Positions 11,455 through 22,300 of a DNA stretch of 64,000 nt are shown here, in pieces. Within the stretch, counting starts at the first letter, position 1. Every line of letters begins with the position of its first letter. The stretch covers positions 32,118,853-32,182,852 of the forward strand of contig OY755241.1 of NCBI GenBank assembly GCA_963576725.1. The letters run 5' to 3'. A model generated the notes under the pieces. It made no database searches. It worked only from the letters and a program-made list of their open reading frames with translations, and was not told where the DNA came from. A program made the position numbers and the translations under genes. This stretch comes from Azorinus chamasolen (lineage: Eukaryota; Mollusca; Bivalvia; Cardiida; Solecurtidae).

Positions 11455-12266
11455 ACGAGATTAATATTACCATTTTTGCGAATGCCATGTGATCGAGATT
11501 TGCGTTTTCTAATAGAAAAAATATCTATATCTGGTTCTTTTGAAATATTCCCAGTCTGGTAAATATTATCATTCAGTCCTAAAGGAAAAGGTGTTTGCAA
11601 TTTTTTGATCCAATTTAATTCAGATATAAATCTAGCTTTCGATTTAAAGCTACTAGTAGCCTCCTTATCATATGTTATATGCTCAACAATTTGTACTAAA
11701 ACGTCTTTAAAAGAATGGCCAGATTTCCGAAAGTGTTGGTATAAAAAATTGTTTCGTTTACGATTTCGACACTGATATGCATGCTCACGAAATCGAGTCT
11801 TTAAAGCACGTCCTGTTTGTCCTACGTAGTGTATACCGCAACTAGGCGCGTTTCAAGTTAAAACATAAATAACGTTAGTAGTAGTACAATCAACGTCTGA
11901 GTTTATCTTGACATTAAATGTTCTACCATTAACTGTAGATTTTATAGTGGAATTACAAGAAATGTTACTACAACATATGCACCTCTTAGCAAAGCACTTT
12001 TGGATAATTGGATACACTCTGTGTCGCCTGCATAAGGACCGTTTACGAATAGAAGAAACATTTTGGATAACAGATTTTAAAGGTGAAAGTACAACTTTTG
12101 GTCCATTGAAAAAACATTTATTGATAGAAAGAGATGGTATGTGAAAAGATGATGCCGACTGAAGATTAAGTTGTTTTAAACGAACAAACGGTTGAAGGGA
12201 AGAGAAATAAGAAATATTTCTGGGTACTTGTACAGACGACACAGATTGCATATTTATAGCTTTCAA
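11451..12266 (-). pseudogene. Naiad N-terminal GIY-YIG endonuclease, with in-frame UGA
   Basis: The frame opens with a Cys-rich segment (KRCICCSNISCNST, then GRTFNVKINSDVDC). It runs into NVIYVLT, then TGA at 11853-11855, then NAPSCGIHYVGQTGRALK in the same frame. These are the GIY (VIYVL) and YIG (HYVGQ) strands, with downstream RFREHAYQC and ARFISELNWIKKL supplying the catalytic Arg and Glu. The TGA occupies the first Cys of the CCHH motif typical of PLE endonucleases, and no other stop breaks the domain. The endonuclease nicks target DNA for integration. The frame is lost near 11451, so this copy is not intact. Read-through by selenocysteine is inference from the published clam Naiads. Confidence 0.82.
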
Positions 12267-12292
12267 GATGTAGGGACAATAGAAAACTATCT

Positions 12293-12658
12293 CATTATTA
12301 TAACTTCAAACTCCATTACTCTATTGAAAAATATGTCACCTCTGTTGATATTAACAAGTACAGGAAATGTGTAGCAAAATTTAGAAATTCCTCGCACTGT
12401 CTCGAAATTGAAACAGGCCGGTATTTTAATATTGAAAGGGATTACAGATACTGTACATACTGTGAATGTTGTACAGAAGATGAATATCACTTTGTAATTG
12501 TGTGCCCATTATTTGCAAATATACGGTCTTTGTACATTCCAATGTGTTACTAGTACTATGAATATCCAAATATGCAGAAATTCTATAATCTAATGTCATG
12601 CGAAAGTCAAGATGTGATTAGAAATCTTGCTGTGTATATTTATAGAGCTTTTGCATAA
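12293..12658 (+). pseudogene. LINE ORF2 C-terminal zinc-knuckle region
   Basis: One frame reads through conserved CR1/I/Nimb-type C-terminal sequence: KFRNSSHCLEIETGRY, then a CxxC...H...C cluster in YCTYCECCTEDEYHFVIVC. It ends VIRNLAVYIYRAFA before TAA at 12656. An in-frame TAG at 12551-12553 makes this copy defective. The region lies downstream of the RT in the family and is thought to bind nucleic acid. The clade is not certain from this fragment. Confidence 0.75.
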
Positions 12659-13112
12659 AGAAAGCAATTCATGAATATATATGAGTAAACATCCTAGTAT
12701 GTGGTCGCTATGTTTTCTGGATGTTTTCTTAAATGCAATTTGTTTATATATTGATGTATTATCACATATCATATGAGTGTAACATAGCAACATATACGTG
12801 ATTGTGTAGTACAAATGTTAGGGAATTGGCGTATAAGTTTTTCTATGTATACGTCATATGATATATACGCCAGAATATGCATAAGATCTTGCTGGATGTA
12901 CTATGATAATGTACTTGGTATTATACATGTACTGTATTCTAGCATATACATTGTTAAAATATATATTAGCCACTTTCACGGTTGAACGTAGCTGACATTT
13001 ATAACTATATTTGGAATGCACGACCTGCACTTAGCATATGAACACTTTATATATGCATCGTTTTGTGTATGGGCCGGAGGCCATAAACACAATAAACTTT
13101 TGAATATTTGAA
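12293..13112 (+). mobile_element. non-LTR retrotransposon 3' end
   Basis: The C-terminal coding end (12293-12658) is followed by about 450 bp of 3' UTR ending ATAAACTTTTGAATATTTGAAT at 13112. The 5' part is missing, as is usual for non-LTR insertions. It lies between the Naiad 5' end and the truncated gypsy 1. The ORFs annotated on either strand inside the UTR have no support. Confidence 0.75.
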
Positions 13113-13973
13113 TCTCAAGGTTCGGGATGCCGTTCCAGATATTCTCAGATCAGGGACGGAATTTTGAGTCAAAGCTATTTTCAGAGCTTTGTACGGTTCT
13201 ACACATCAATAAGGCACGCACTACTCCTTATAGGCCTTCTGCCAACGGTCAGGTAGAAAAGGTATAATAGTAGTTATAGTACTTTGATGGACGCTGTCCG
13301 TTGCTTTATTGGCAAATCTCAAAATCAGTGGGACTTGTTTCTACAGCAGATCGCCAGTGCCCTCCGGTCGTCCGTTAATCGGATGACCGGCCACACTGCC
13401 AATATGCTTATGTTAGGAAGGGAGGTAAACACACCTGCCGATTTAATGTTTCCTATTCCTAATCAGTCGCCAGCTGACACAGAGTACTATCCTGGCCAAC
13501 TCGCAGCGCTGTTGCAGCGAGCGCATGAGAGGAATTATGATCTTAGAGTGCTGACTAAAACTATCAAGTAGGGGATGTAGTGTATTTGTTGGTTACCGCA
13601 GTCCTGAAAGGGAAATTTAAGAAGCTGTGCTCCCCGTGGAAGGGACCAGTGGTTATTGTCTCGAAATTATCAGATTTCCTCTTTAGGGTTAAGATGAGAA
13701 ATGCTGTTTGTGGTTAACCATGACAGGCTGAAGCTTTGCCGTGATAGGGTGCTTCCTCAGTGGATTAAGCACTGGCAAAGTCATCCAGACAAAACAATTA
13801 CCACCGCCCAGGGAGACGATAGAGTTTATTGTCCTTGTCGTAAGCATTGGCAGGGGCGTTTTATGATACAGTGTGATCATTGCTCTGAATGGTATCATGG
13901 GGCCTGTGTAGACATTACACCTTCAGATGCAGTGGAGATCGACAAGTACAGGTGTCCAGACTGTAAGAACAGG
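13113..13973 (+). pseudogene. gypsy 1 integrase (core end, C-terminal domain, PHD finger)
   Basis: The core carries FSDQGRNFESKLF (second catalytic Asp) and TTPYRPSANGQVE (catalytic Glu). After a frame change, ORF 13284-13571 continues SVNRMTGHTANMLMLGRE. A further frame change near 13575 and another near 13700 precede FVVNHDRLKLCRD. From 13824 the chain reads VYCPCRKHWQG, IQCDHCSEWYHGACV and YRCPDCKNR, a Cys4-His-Cys3 PHD finger. PHD fingers commonly read histone H3 tails, so this module may steer integration to chromatin; that role is inference. At least three shifts make the copy dead. Confidence 0.85.
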
Positions 13974-14031
13974 GTAAGGGTTTTGCAAATTGAATCCTAA
14001 AAAGCCTACTGAATTTATTTGTATGTTGCAG
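13974..14031 (+). other. candidate 58-bp intron joining PHD exon to accessory ORF
   Basis: A donor AGG|GTAAGG follows the last PHD codon, and an acceptor TTTGTATGTTGCAG precedes ATG at 14032. Removing these 58 bases keeps the frame from ...KNR into MSHRDGRDG. The acceptor could equally be used from a donor in the LTR to make a separate accessory mRNA. Confidence 0.5.
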
Positions 14032-15205
14032 ATGTCACACCGTGATGGGAGGGATGGTGCCCGCTCCAGGGACAAGCCTTCTCCAGAGAGAAGGGGAGAG
14101 GACCGGAGAAGGAGAGAGCCTTCTCCGGAGAGGAGAGAGGACCGGAGGAGAGAGAGCCTTCTCCAGGAAGGTCCAACACCAGAAGGGGACAGGAGGAAGG
14201 AAACAAGCCTTCCTCCAGCCAGCACCGGAGACGGGAGGAAGGACCAAAGCCTTCCTCCAGCCAGCACCGGAGAAGGGAGGAAGGATCCCAGCCTTCCTCC
14301 AGCCAGAAAGGGGGAGCAGGACATCAGCCTCCTCCCCGCCCAAAGGGTCCTGGTATTCAGCAAATAGCGACAAATACCAGGAAGAAGCTGATGAATCCAA
14401 GGACTGGCATTCAGGATCAGCTTCACACCTGATACGGCTCAGGCCACCGAGACACTTCTCTGTCAGGTGGGGTTGGCCAGGAGCCAGGACAAGGGACCTT
14501 GCCAAGGAACTGGACGTCCTGCAGTTCCACAGCCGCCAATGGATCAGCATGAATGTGCATCCATTGGCATCGCAGCGGCGCCAGTCAGGTCCCAAGGGGG
14601 GTCCGGAGCAGAGTCGGGACGTGCGCCTGGCTACTAATCCGGATCTGCCTAGGGTCCAGGTGGACATGGGGACTGGTAGAGCCAGCCCTTTGTTGCACCA
14701 GGGAGAGGAGATGGACGTTGGGCCCATCTCGATCAGCGAGGAGGAAAGACTCCTGGCAGAGGCATGCCCTGGAACGCCTCCCCGGACTCTTGTGCCGCCC
14801 AAGTCGGTAAGCCCAGTCAAGCCTGTCCCGAGGACAGGGGGTTCACCGGAGCCTAGTTCTCTGCGTAGGAGTGCCACCGAACCTCAGCAGAGTACCCAGG
14901 CTCCAAAGAGGAGGAAGGACGGACTCGTGCCCGGTGAGGGGATGCACAGCATGCTGGTTGATGGGCCAGAGAGCCTCCTTGACGGACCTGGTGGGATACT
15001 TACATACCTCAGGTGGAATGAGGAATCTGGAGGTAGACGAGGCCACTAGGACAGCTATGCTGGAGCTTTGCAAAACCAGGAGGAAGCTCCGGAGGAGGTG
15101 CAAATCCGGCAGTCTGGCAACAGGCTTACCGCCCTTGTACATTGGAGGGTGGTAATGCTCCTGGTGTCACTGTTGGAGGAGCACCAAAAGGGATAGCCTT
15201 CGCCG
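14032..15205 (+). pseudogene. gypsy 1 accessory ORF, basic N-terminal part
   Basis: It starts at the ATG just after the splice acceptor. The first 110 residues are rich in Arg, Glu, Ser and Pro, with repeats of the type SPERR/EDRRR and a roughly 20-residue repeat containing SLPPASTG. Overlapping frames 14042-15049 and 14871-15155 carry the continuation, so one or more shifts are present. A CPVRGC word near 14930 matches CPVEGC of the C2H2 finger in gypsy 2, but its His residues are not clear. The function of the region is unknown. Its codon and GC content differ sharply from the AT-rich surroundings. Confidence 0.55.
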
Positions 15206-15206
15206 G

Positions 15207-16092
15207 ATGTTCCAGCTGGCGGAGGAGGAGAGAGAGTTGCTGCCGAAGCTGCCATTGGCATTCGACAATCACTGTCATCTGGATCGGATGGCCAGGGACT
15301 TGGGCATGGATGGGGGCGTCCTGGAAGCTGGAGGACATAGCCGGCTACCAGGTGGCGAGGGAGCCCTACGAGGTCAAAGTGGACAGAGTGGTCGGGGTAT
15401 TCTGTGACCCCGACTCATACCCATCCAGGGAGCAGGTTGTGGAGTTCAGCCAGCAGGGGGTCGTGGTAGCCGTCGGAGCTCATCCAAAGAGGGAACTTTC
15501 CGACGAGGATTTTGTGACCCTGAGCAGCCTGCTGGAATTACCTGAGGTTGGCGTGTTGGGGGAGGTAGGCCTTGACCGCACGGAATCCGCTGACTCCTGG
15601 GTGGAGCAAATTTACAGGCTTCAGAGGGTTCTTGGACTCCTGAAGCCTGGCCATATTTTGGTGCTCCATACCAGGAGTTGCGGGCCTGTAGCGGATGAGG
15701 CTATGCTGAGCCTGATGTTCCAGCTTCAGGCACATCCGAAGGTGGACAAGGAGCAGCTAATCCACCTGCACTGTTTCACAGGATCGGCCGGCGTGTTGGG
15801 GACATGGTTGGAGGCATTTCCCAACATCTACGTGGGAGTGACCACCAAGGTGCGAAGACTAAGCTTCGCACAGCGGGAGGCAGTCAGGACCTTGGATCGC
15901 CGTCGTCTTCTGGAGACTGATGCCCCATACTTTGTGCCAGCAGGGTACCGGAGGGTAACTCCAAGCCTGCTGGGTGTGGTGGCATCAGAGTTGGCCGATG
16001 TTGTGGATATGCCATGGCAGGAGCTGCTAGCCCTGACCCGTGCAAATGCGGAGAGGCTGTACCTTCAAAGGCGGCCTCCCTTGCAGTTGTAA
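15207..16092 (+). pseudogene. gypsy 1 TatD-like metal-dependent hydrolase domain
   Basis: The domain belongs to the TatD family of metal-dependent nucleases (amidohydrolase superfamily). Visible metal ligands, in order, are FDNHCHLDRM (HxH, frame of 15207), then in the frame of ORF 15142-16092 VGAHPKREL, LGEVGLDRT (Glu), LVLHTRSCG (His), LIHLHCFTGSAG (His) and LLETDAPYF (Asp). All expected ligands are present, but a shift near 15325 separates HxH from the rest. The end, LTRANAERLYL, is the usual TatD C-terminal helix. Family members cleave DNA or act in proofreading. What such an enzyme does for a retrotransposon is unknown. Confidence 0.88.
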
Positions 16093-16296
16093 GGGTCCGG
16101 GAGTGAAGAAGAGTGGGGCTGCTACGTCCAGTGACCAGCACTGGACGTCCCGAGGAGCCAGCAAAGCAGCCCAACCCCAAGCCCGCTTCGTCCAGGAGGC
16201 GGGAGGTGCACATGGCGGGACCAAAAGCCCGCCATGGGAGCGGTGATGAGAAGCGGGATCAGAGCCCGTCTAGCCAGAGCCCTGCCTTTCAAATAA

Positions 16297-16308
16297 GGTG
16301 GGGAGGAG
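16297..16308 (+). other. polypurine tract of gypsy 1
   Basis: GGTGGGGAGGAG lies immediately before the LTR start TGTGGTGATAGCC. It matches the tract beside the 3' LTR of gypsy 2 (ATGGGGAGGAG). It would prime plus-strand DNA synthesis. Confidence 0.8.
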
Positions 16309-16546
16309 TGTGGTGATAGCCGGGAACCGGTTATTGGCTGGTTCCCGGAGACTGAGCGAAAATCCGGGTCTTGCGAGATGCCCCGGATGTAGAAGATAGT
16401 CGGCCATCTTTACAAGCAGACGTCCAGGCTACTGAAAGAGAATTAAGTTATCATAAATAGACGAGACCCTCCATCAACGGATGGTAAGTCGCATTGATAA
16501 GTGTATTGTATTGGTGTAACATAGGAACGAATACACCATAGACCAC
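16309..16546 (+). repeat. gypsy 1 3' LTR (end uncertain)
   Basis: It begins TGTGGTGATAGCCGGG directly after the polypurine tract. No second LTR is present, so the end is a guess at a CCACA near 16546. A consensus splice donor (GATG|GTAAGT) is at 16494, matching the donor position in the LTR of gypsy 2. Confidence 0.6.
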
Positions 16547-16732
16547 ATTTATATAAAGGATATAATTGCTGAAGCCAGTGGTGTAATAAGTAATGACATT
16601 ACATTTTTAGCCATTTAAGCATATACTATATTACTCTTTAGAGTTCAATGGTGTGGCTATTTCAGAAAGTATATACATCACTATGACTATTAGTATCAGT
16701 TTGTTGTTTATCATTTTTGATCAAATGTACGA

Positions 16733-16909
16733 GTGAGTTGGGTTTTACGGCACTGCGACAATCAACAGGTTATATAGCGCCGATGAATGATGAGATGACA
16801 TGATGATAAGGGATGATATAAGGAAGGTGATTTCGGCTAATCTCACTCGCTGCAAAGCAGTGCATGGTATCAAAACCACCCGACCTGTCTTCCTTTTAGT
16901 TCTTGGCAG
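16733..16909 (-). repeat. SINE-like dispersed repeat fragment
   Basis: Reads GAGTTGGGTTTTACGGCACT and continues through words shared (inverted) with 25940-26345, for example GATTTCGGCTAATCTCA and AAGCAGTGCATGG. Further pieces lie at 22546-22636 (inverted), near 24715 and near 24840. The family end carries a simple-sequence tail of the (CAAT)n type. Confidence 0.7.
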
Positions 16910-17495
16910 AATCCAATCAAACATACAAAATTTGTAAGAATAATGATGTTATTGAGCTTTCTGGGTTCATGGATGTCGGTGAAGAAGGAAATTAATGCAA
17001 CACAGTGAGAAAAGGGAAGAATCCTGGGTACACATGCACTGCAGTTTGTTTTCCTTAGAATTAATGGTTTCCGGTTTCCATTTGCACGTTTTACTTTACA
17101 TGGTGTTGAAGCCCCTGAACTTTCTAAATTATTTTGGGAAGCTCTTGTTCGCCTCAGTCTGTTTGGATTTAAAGTTGTATACACACGTATCGTTGCGCTC
17201 AAAGTAATAGAACATTTCTCATTCATTCATTCATTCATTCAGATTGTCATTGCAACTTTGGACAAATGGTAGTTATTATGGATAGCAAACATGTTACGAA
17301 AATTAGAAACAATGTACTGAAAAGTGGAATTTTCAAAACATCAACCAGATTATTAACCCTTCTAAATGCAGACATAGTACAGACAGATGTTTATTTATTG
17401 TTACAAGTGGGATAGGTTGAATGACTTTCAGCTACACCGAAACTTACAAATAACATGTACCCTACCAATCGGCTGAAAATACGGAACCATTTAGC
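16910..17495 (+). pseudogene. P-element-like transposase relic, segment 1
   Basis: With several frame changes, the sequence follows the middle of the intact protein at 28826-31282. Examples are NDVIELSGFMDVGEEGN against GDVVELVGFTEIGEEGD, INGFRFPFARF against ITGFRFPFAHF, and DSKHVTKIRNNVLKSG against DVSHVLKKIRNNIMKSG. It stops at the codons for NHLAE, where a 4.8-kb transposon is inserted, and resumes at 22311. It is a dead copy of a different subfamily from the intact gene (roughly half the residues agree by eye). Confidence 0.8.
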
Positions 17496-17499
17496 AGAA

Positions 17500-17524
17500 C
17501 GCCCATTCTCAATAAAACATAGCA
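17500..17524. repeat. terminal inverted repeat of the 4.8-kb transposon, left
   Basis: Starts CGCCCATTCTCAATAAAAC; imperfect inverse of 22282-22306. Confidence 0.7.
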
Positions 17525-18416
17525 TAACACATTTCAATATTTCATTTTTTAATTGTTCTGTAATTCCAATTTAGGATAGATCATTTTCAAGGTATAAGTG
17601 TATTTTCTGACATGTATAAATATTTTGAACATCATCTGTCTGGTTTTAGAGTTGCTGATAATTGCAACATGGTAGTCATTTTTCTAAATAACGTATGTTT
17701 CTTTGTTACTTACAATACTATTTCATGCAGAATTGCTTGATTTTCATTCGAATTGATATGAAAATATCACATTTCTACAGTTCACATTCAATATTTATCG
17801 AAAAACTGGGATTTTACATGAAGCCAATAAGAGGTAACACCTAAACAACACAATGAAATGTTAAGTTGAATAAAAGAAAGAAAAAACTGTAACAGCAGAC
17901 AAACAGAACTCCCTTAAAACAACTGTGAAAGCTGCATCATTATATGACGACAGACAAACTGTGGCGGACATTTCAACACCATGAGAATAATCAGTAAAAA
18001 ATTCTTTAGATAATTTTATGTGGTACATCTGAGCCTATAAATAAAGGTAACGTTTGTTTCAAAAAAAGTCACAAAATCTGTCTTCTGTCTTTATTCTACG
18101 CTATCTTATCTGTATACTTTAAACGCATGTTTAGATTTGCCAGACGCATAGTCGAGTCTTTTTTGTATAAAATGTCTAGTTTTCTGCTTTAAAGTTTTCA
18201 TTCATTTTAGGCTACTGATCTCATTGAAATGTTAAGTGGGATGGAAAAAGGAAACATCCTAAGAAAAAACAACTTTCTAACCAACTGTGCTAAGCTTTAC
18301 CGTTCTATGACGTCACATAAACTGTACTGAATACTACAACATTAATATAATAAACTGATAAGATTTAAACAGTCTTGTGTGATGTATTTGACCTAAACAT
18401 TATGGTAACGTTTGTT

Positions 18417-20844
18417 TCATACTTCCACAAAATATTTATATTCTGCCTCAATTGTTTCGCTATCTGATGTGTTCAGTTTGAACATGCGTTTGGATTTTCC
18501 AGACGGTATAGGGGAATCTATTTTGCACAAAACGTTGGATTTATTCACCCAAATTTTATCCTCAATTCTAGGCCAACGAAACATTGATATTTTTTTCTCC
18601 ATGAAACTTATTTCAACATCACTTTCGTCACCATCAGTCACTTGTCCAATGTACCAGCTGCCTTCGTACACTGCTGCTACATACTGACCTGCAATCCACT
18701 CTTCATGTTTGGTGGCATCCGTTTCGTTCTCTAGTGTAACGGTCGATGCGACGACTGGCTTCAAAGCTTTTTTATTTGGAACAATGGTCCACGAATCACA
18801 CATTAATCCCTCCATGCACAGCGGACAGTAACAAGATACTTCCCTTGTGCAGAACAGCCCTACTCCATTGACTTTCACAGAGTGTATCTTAAGCGTGCCC
18901 TTTATTGGCTTGAAATCTATTTCACGGACTCTTGATGCCATTTTCTCACATTCCTCTTTTGACACAAAAAAGAACATCACTTCTTTTAAACTTGATTGGG
19001 TTGCCCATTTCATGAACTCTTCAGCATCCTGAATCGTAAATTTGCCTGATCTGACGGATTCGTCTGCCATTCGCTTCACCGTGCCACCAAGCCCGTCACA
19101 AACGTTTTTGCCATGGCCAGCCTCATAATAGTTCCATGTAGCTTCAGATCCAAATATGCTTTCATGATTTGCGACCGTGTGAAATATGAAGCGATTCCTG
19201 TATTGACTACTCGGACTATCTGTCCAATAGTGTACATATTTTATTTCGTCACAACCGGGTAAATCAATTTCACCATGAAAGAGGCGTTCAAGAATTGCTA
19301 AAACGGTACTGGCAGAGTGAGAAAGTTCGTCAGAAATAGCGACGTAGCTCTGGTGTTTCAGCTGGCCATCCTCTGTCTTGAAGTAAACTACCATAGGGTG
19401 CAACGTGACTTGAGACGCATTCCAATATGCTGATTGTATTTCATCTGCGGTTTTGCAACTGTAATTTTCTGCAAAGTCCATGTGGATTACAACCTCGCCG
19501 TATGGAAGGTTTTCTTTCAGAACCTTTGCTTCTCTGTACTGTGCTCTCATTGTGTCGTAATGCACTCTAAACACTTCAACTTCTTTCACCCAGTCTTCGT
19601 AGAACTTTTCACGATCAAGTGTCTCTGTCACTATTTTCATCTTTTTCTTATTGTTTTCAAGGGAAACTCTCTTCCATTTAGTATACACCATTGTATCTGG
19701 AATATGTGTTTTTTCTACCTGCGTCGGGTTTTGGATAAACGATTCTGGATTCTGTGGAACATCTATTCCTGCTTTGCGCAGCGATTGTAACTTCATACCA
19801 ATATTCTGGTGTTTGGTACACAGACAGACATTTCTGCTCAGAAAGTTTGTTGGTAGGATGTGTTTTTGACGCATCCGGCAAAATGTTGCCAAAGATATTT
19901 TGTTCGTCGGATTTTCTGACATATACTTTTGGTGTAAATTTGCCATATAATCTGTCAAAACCCTTGTTTGGATCTTTTCTGGCCCCATTTTGGTAGTGTC
20001 TCTCTTTCCTGGCTGCATTCGACAATTATCCTCTCTCTCTAGAAAACACGTAACACTCTCCTGATATTTGGCAATAGTTCTTCTTCGTCTGATTTTTGAA
20101 AAGTTTACACCATTCTTGATGACTTTCGATATCTTGTTTCTATTGACATTAAGTTCTTTGCTTAGTTTCGAAATAAATCTGTACTTTTGTACAATACCTC
20201 CAGCAATACTGGCATACAAGTGTGTTTTTTGAGTTTTGCTTCCTTTATCAGACATTTTTTTCATTTCATGAATAAGTACATTGCCGAACAATAGCTGTTT
20301 CCGGATCTTATCTGCCTGTGGTTTCTTCACACCTGAAGAAATTAAACTGGCATTTGTTTTACTTCTGGGGGTAAGATTTCTTTGTTTCTGATTTAACTTT
20401 TGCAATCGTTGCAGCTTTCTCTGTGTGGTCTTTAGTTTCCTCTTTGATTCAAAGTTCTCTCGTATAACTTTTCTCAGCTTTTCATTGGCCTTCTTCAGTG
20501 CTTTACTCGTACGCTTTCTTGGACCGTTCCTTCTGTTTGGAAATCTAACAATCAGATTACTTCTCTCTGAATGGTTAGAGCTATACCCACTTGATGTTTG
20601 GGTATCACCTCCGTCAGACTCAATGTGTTCTGAGTTTTTCAATTCATGTTTTTTCAACAGTGTGCTTTCTGACACGGGCCCTGATGCTTTCATTTCGCTT
20701 CTTTTTCTCTGTAGATGTAAGCTGACCTACCGGTTTGTAGTAACGCAGTTGGCGAGCTCTTTCTTTTTGTAGATATTTTTCGCCCTCAGAAGACTTCTTT
20801 CGCTCCCTGTATCTCTTCTGGACTTCAGCACGTGACAGTGGCAT
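18417..20844 (-). CDS. DDE transposase of unassigned superfamily, in two overlapping frames
   Basis: The large frame (20693-18417, 758 residues) has a basic coiled-coil region at about residues 50-105. An RNase H-like catalytic core follows: VVIHMDFAENYSC (Asp near 404), YVHYWTDSPSSQYRN (Asp near 490) and NYYEAGHGKNVCDGLGG (Glu near 523). A Cys cluster CYCPLCMEGLMC comes next, then a C-terminal module VAAVYEGSWYIGQV resembling a Tudor/SH3-like fold. A short frame (20856-20644) encodes a basic N-terminus, SRAEVQKRYRERKK; its best start is the ATG at 20844. The frames overlap by about 50 bases with a +1 offset at a six-A run, so a one-base indel probably broke one gene. Related proteins are widespread in invertebrate genomes. 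I do not know the superfamily name. Confidence 0.78.
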
Positions 20845-22300
20845 TTTCTGAAACATACGTTACATACAAAGCAATGATTTCGTAGCATATTTTCTAACTT
20901 GCTAAACATTACTATTGTTTATACCTGTTTAAATATGTGATTAAATCAGAAATCATGTTAAGATTGACTATTAAAACGTTATATTGAGATTCATTTTTAA
21001 TAATAAGACCATCAAATCTCACTGAACACTACACATTTAATGGTATATACACTTTCACGATGTTTAGCAATAACACACACATTTGATAGAAATTTTTTCT
21101 GGTTCAAAAGTGAGCTTTAATATAAATGCTAGCCGGTTTTTCAATTTCAAATAATAAACCATTGAATAATTTATGTGGTTAATATATTTCAAAAAAACGT
21201 AACATACGTTACCAATCATTACGTATGTTACACATATTCCTTAACACCCATGTGCTTAGTTAATAAACCTAGTATAAAATCAGTTATCTTATGAATATTT
21301 GTTGGATATCTATTATCGATTACGATCCTAACATAAAGTTACTCCTCATATCATGAATAGAAATAAATCCACTTACCTAAGTACTGTCAGCGTTTGGATA
21401 TACACATCTATTGTTCTCAATGTAAACACGAGGCGTTTCACAAAAGCAGCATGGCGGTTAAGGAATGACGTCAGTGTATAACAAATGACGTCAGAAGAGC
21501 GTAATAAGCATGTAACCCTCTACTGTTGATTCAATTAACATCACAATAAATATTATTATAACGTATGTTTCAGCACGTTTGTTACATTTAGTGACTTTTA
21601 TCCGCTGGAAAGCTTCTTTAGACTGGTGATAATTTTAAACATTCTATAATTTTGAAGGAAAGAATATTATACATCAACATGAATAATAATTTACATGTGG
21701 GATTATGGGAAAACTATACAATAGCGGAAACGTATGTTTCTTTGTTAACTGTCCTACCCTAGAAAATACTATTGTATGCATTGCTGCTGGAATGTCTAAG
21801 ATATTGACTTAAACAATTACCTATATTTTAATATTAAACGCCATAATCTTCATTTTTACGTTATCACAGATTACGTTTAGTCTGTTATTAAATAATTATG
21901 TACAAGGTAAGATTTAACCACGTATGTTTCACGATTTTGGCGACGTCTGACATTGACACACAGAATGTATACATAGGCCTTATGTCGCTTATATATCTGA
22001 TTTAAATGATAAAATTCAGGTGCTTCTAGCAAATTTAGAACGGATTAAATACAAATGAGCTGCTGTTTCAACTGCACAATCAGTTAAGCATATAAATTCC
22101 TTTTGGCGACAATAACGAATGTTACATTTTAGACTACTTCTAGCTTCATTTCTAACAAATGACGGCTTACGTCTGAAAGATCTGATTAGATATAAGTGCC
22201 CCATGCCTATAGGCATTGTATAGACATTTAGCTCATTTCCAAATATTCTCAGTGTAGCCAATAATCTGTGGCGACATCAATTGCACAGTTTCTTTGAGAA
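20845..22300. promoter_or_regulatory. 5' region of the transposase with repeated ACGTATGTT motif
   Basis: Exact ACGTATGTT lies at 21221, 21561, 21730 and 21920. Its inverse is at 20852 and 21201. A seventh copy is at 17691 beyond the gene's 3' end. Several extend to ACGTATGTTTC, and looser forms occur at 18049, 18407 and 22113. Multiple short motifs near transposon ends often bind the transposase; that role is inference. No other gene is visible here. ORF 22016-22261 has no recognisable domain. Confidence 0.5.

Larger units (their letters stand above)
7338..12290 (-). mobile_element. Naiad-type Penelope-like retroelement, copy 1, split by mariner
   Basis: Read on the minus strand, the order is an N-terminal Cys-rich region and GIY-YIG endonuclease, then a reverse transcriptase, then a 3' tail. 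This permuted order (endonuclease before RT) is the published hallmark of Naiad elements; canonical Penelope elements have the endonuclease last. The RT keeps GIPIGTNCAPL and YLDD. The copy is damaged: a mariner sits at 8211-9548, the reading frame shifts near 11451 and 11000, and about 20 codons are missing just after the mariner site. The tail is shared with three other copies in this window (near 52.3, 55.3 and 58.1 kb). The 5' end abuts a LINE fragment near 12290. Confidence 0.85.
13113..16546 (+). mobile_element. Ty3/gypsy retrotransposon with PHD integrase and TatD ORF (gypsy 1, 5' truncated)
   Basis: The element starts abruptly inside the integrase core at about 13113. It continues through an integrase C-terminal region with a PHD finger, a short intron-like gap, a basic accessory ORF and a TatD-like domain. 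A polypurine tract (16297-16308) and the start of an LTR (16309) follow. Gag, protease, RT and RNase H are absent. The gene order matches gypsy 2 at 38.8-49.7 kb on the opposite strand, but the proteins differ widely, so they are separate families of one lineage. Confidence 0.85.

Noticed and set aside
14035..14877. 280-residue minus ORF opposite the gypsy 1 accessory ORF
   Set aside because: It is the antisense shadow of GC-rich coding sequence whose sense strand matches the gypsy 2 accessory protein in position and motifs.
20644..20693. Programmed -1 frameshift at the A-run in the DDE transposase
   Set aside because: AAAAAAC is present but in the wrong phase, and the offset between frames is +1.
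18417..20844. Firm assignment of the DDE transposase to Sola
   Set aside because: A 4-bp duplication is compatible, but AGAA does not match the target preferences I recall, and the catalytic motifs cannot be compared without a search.
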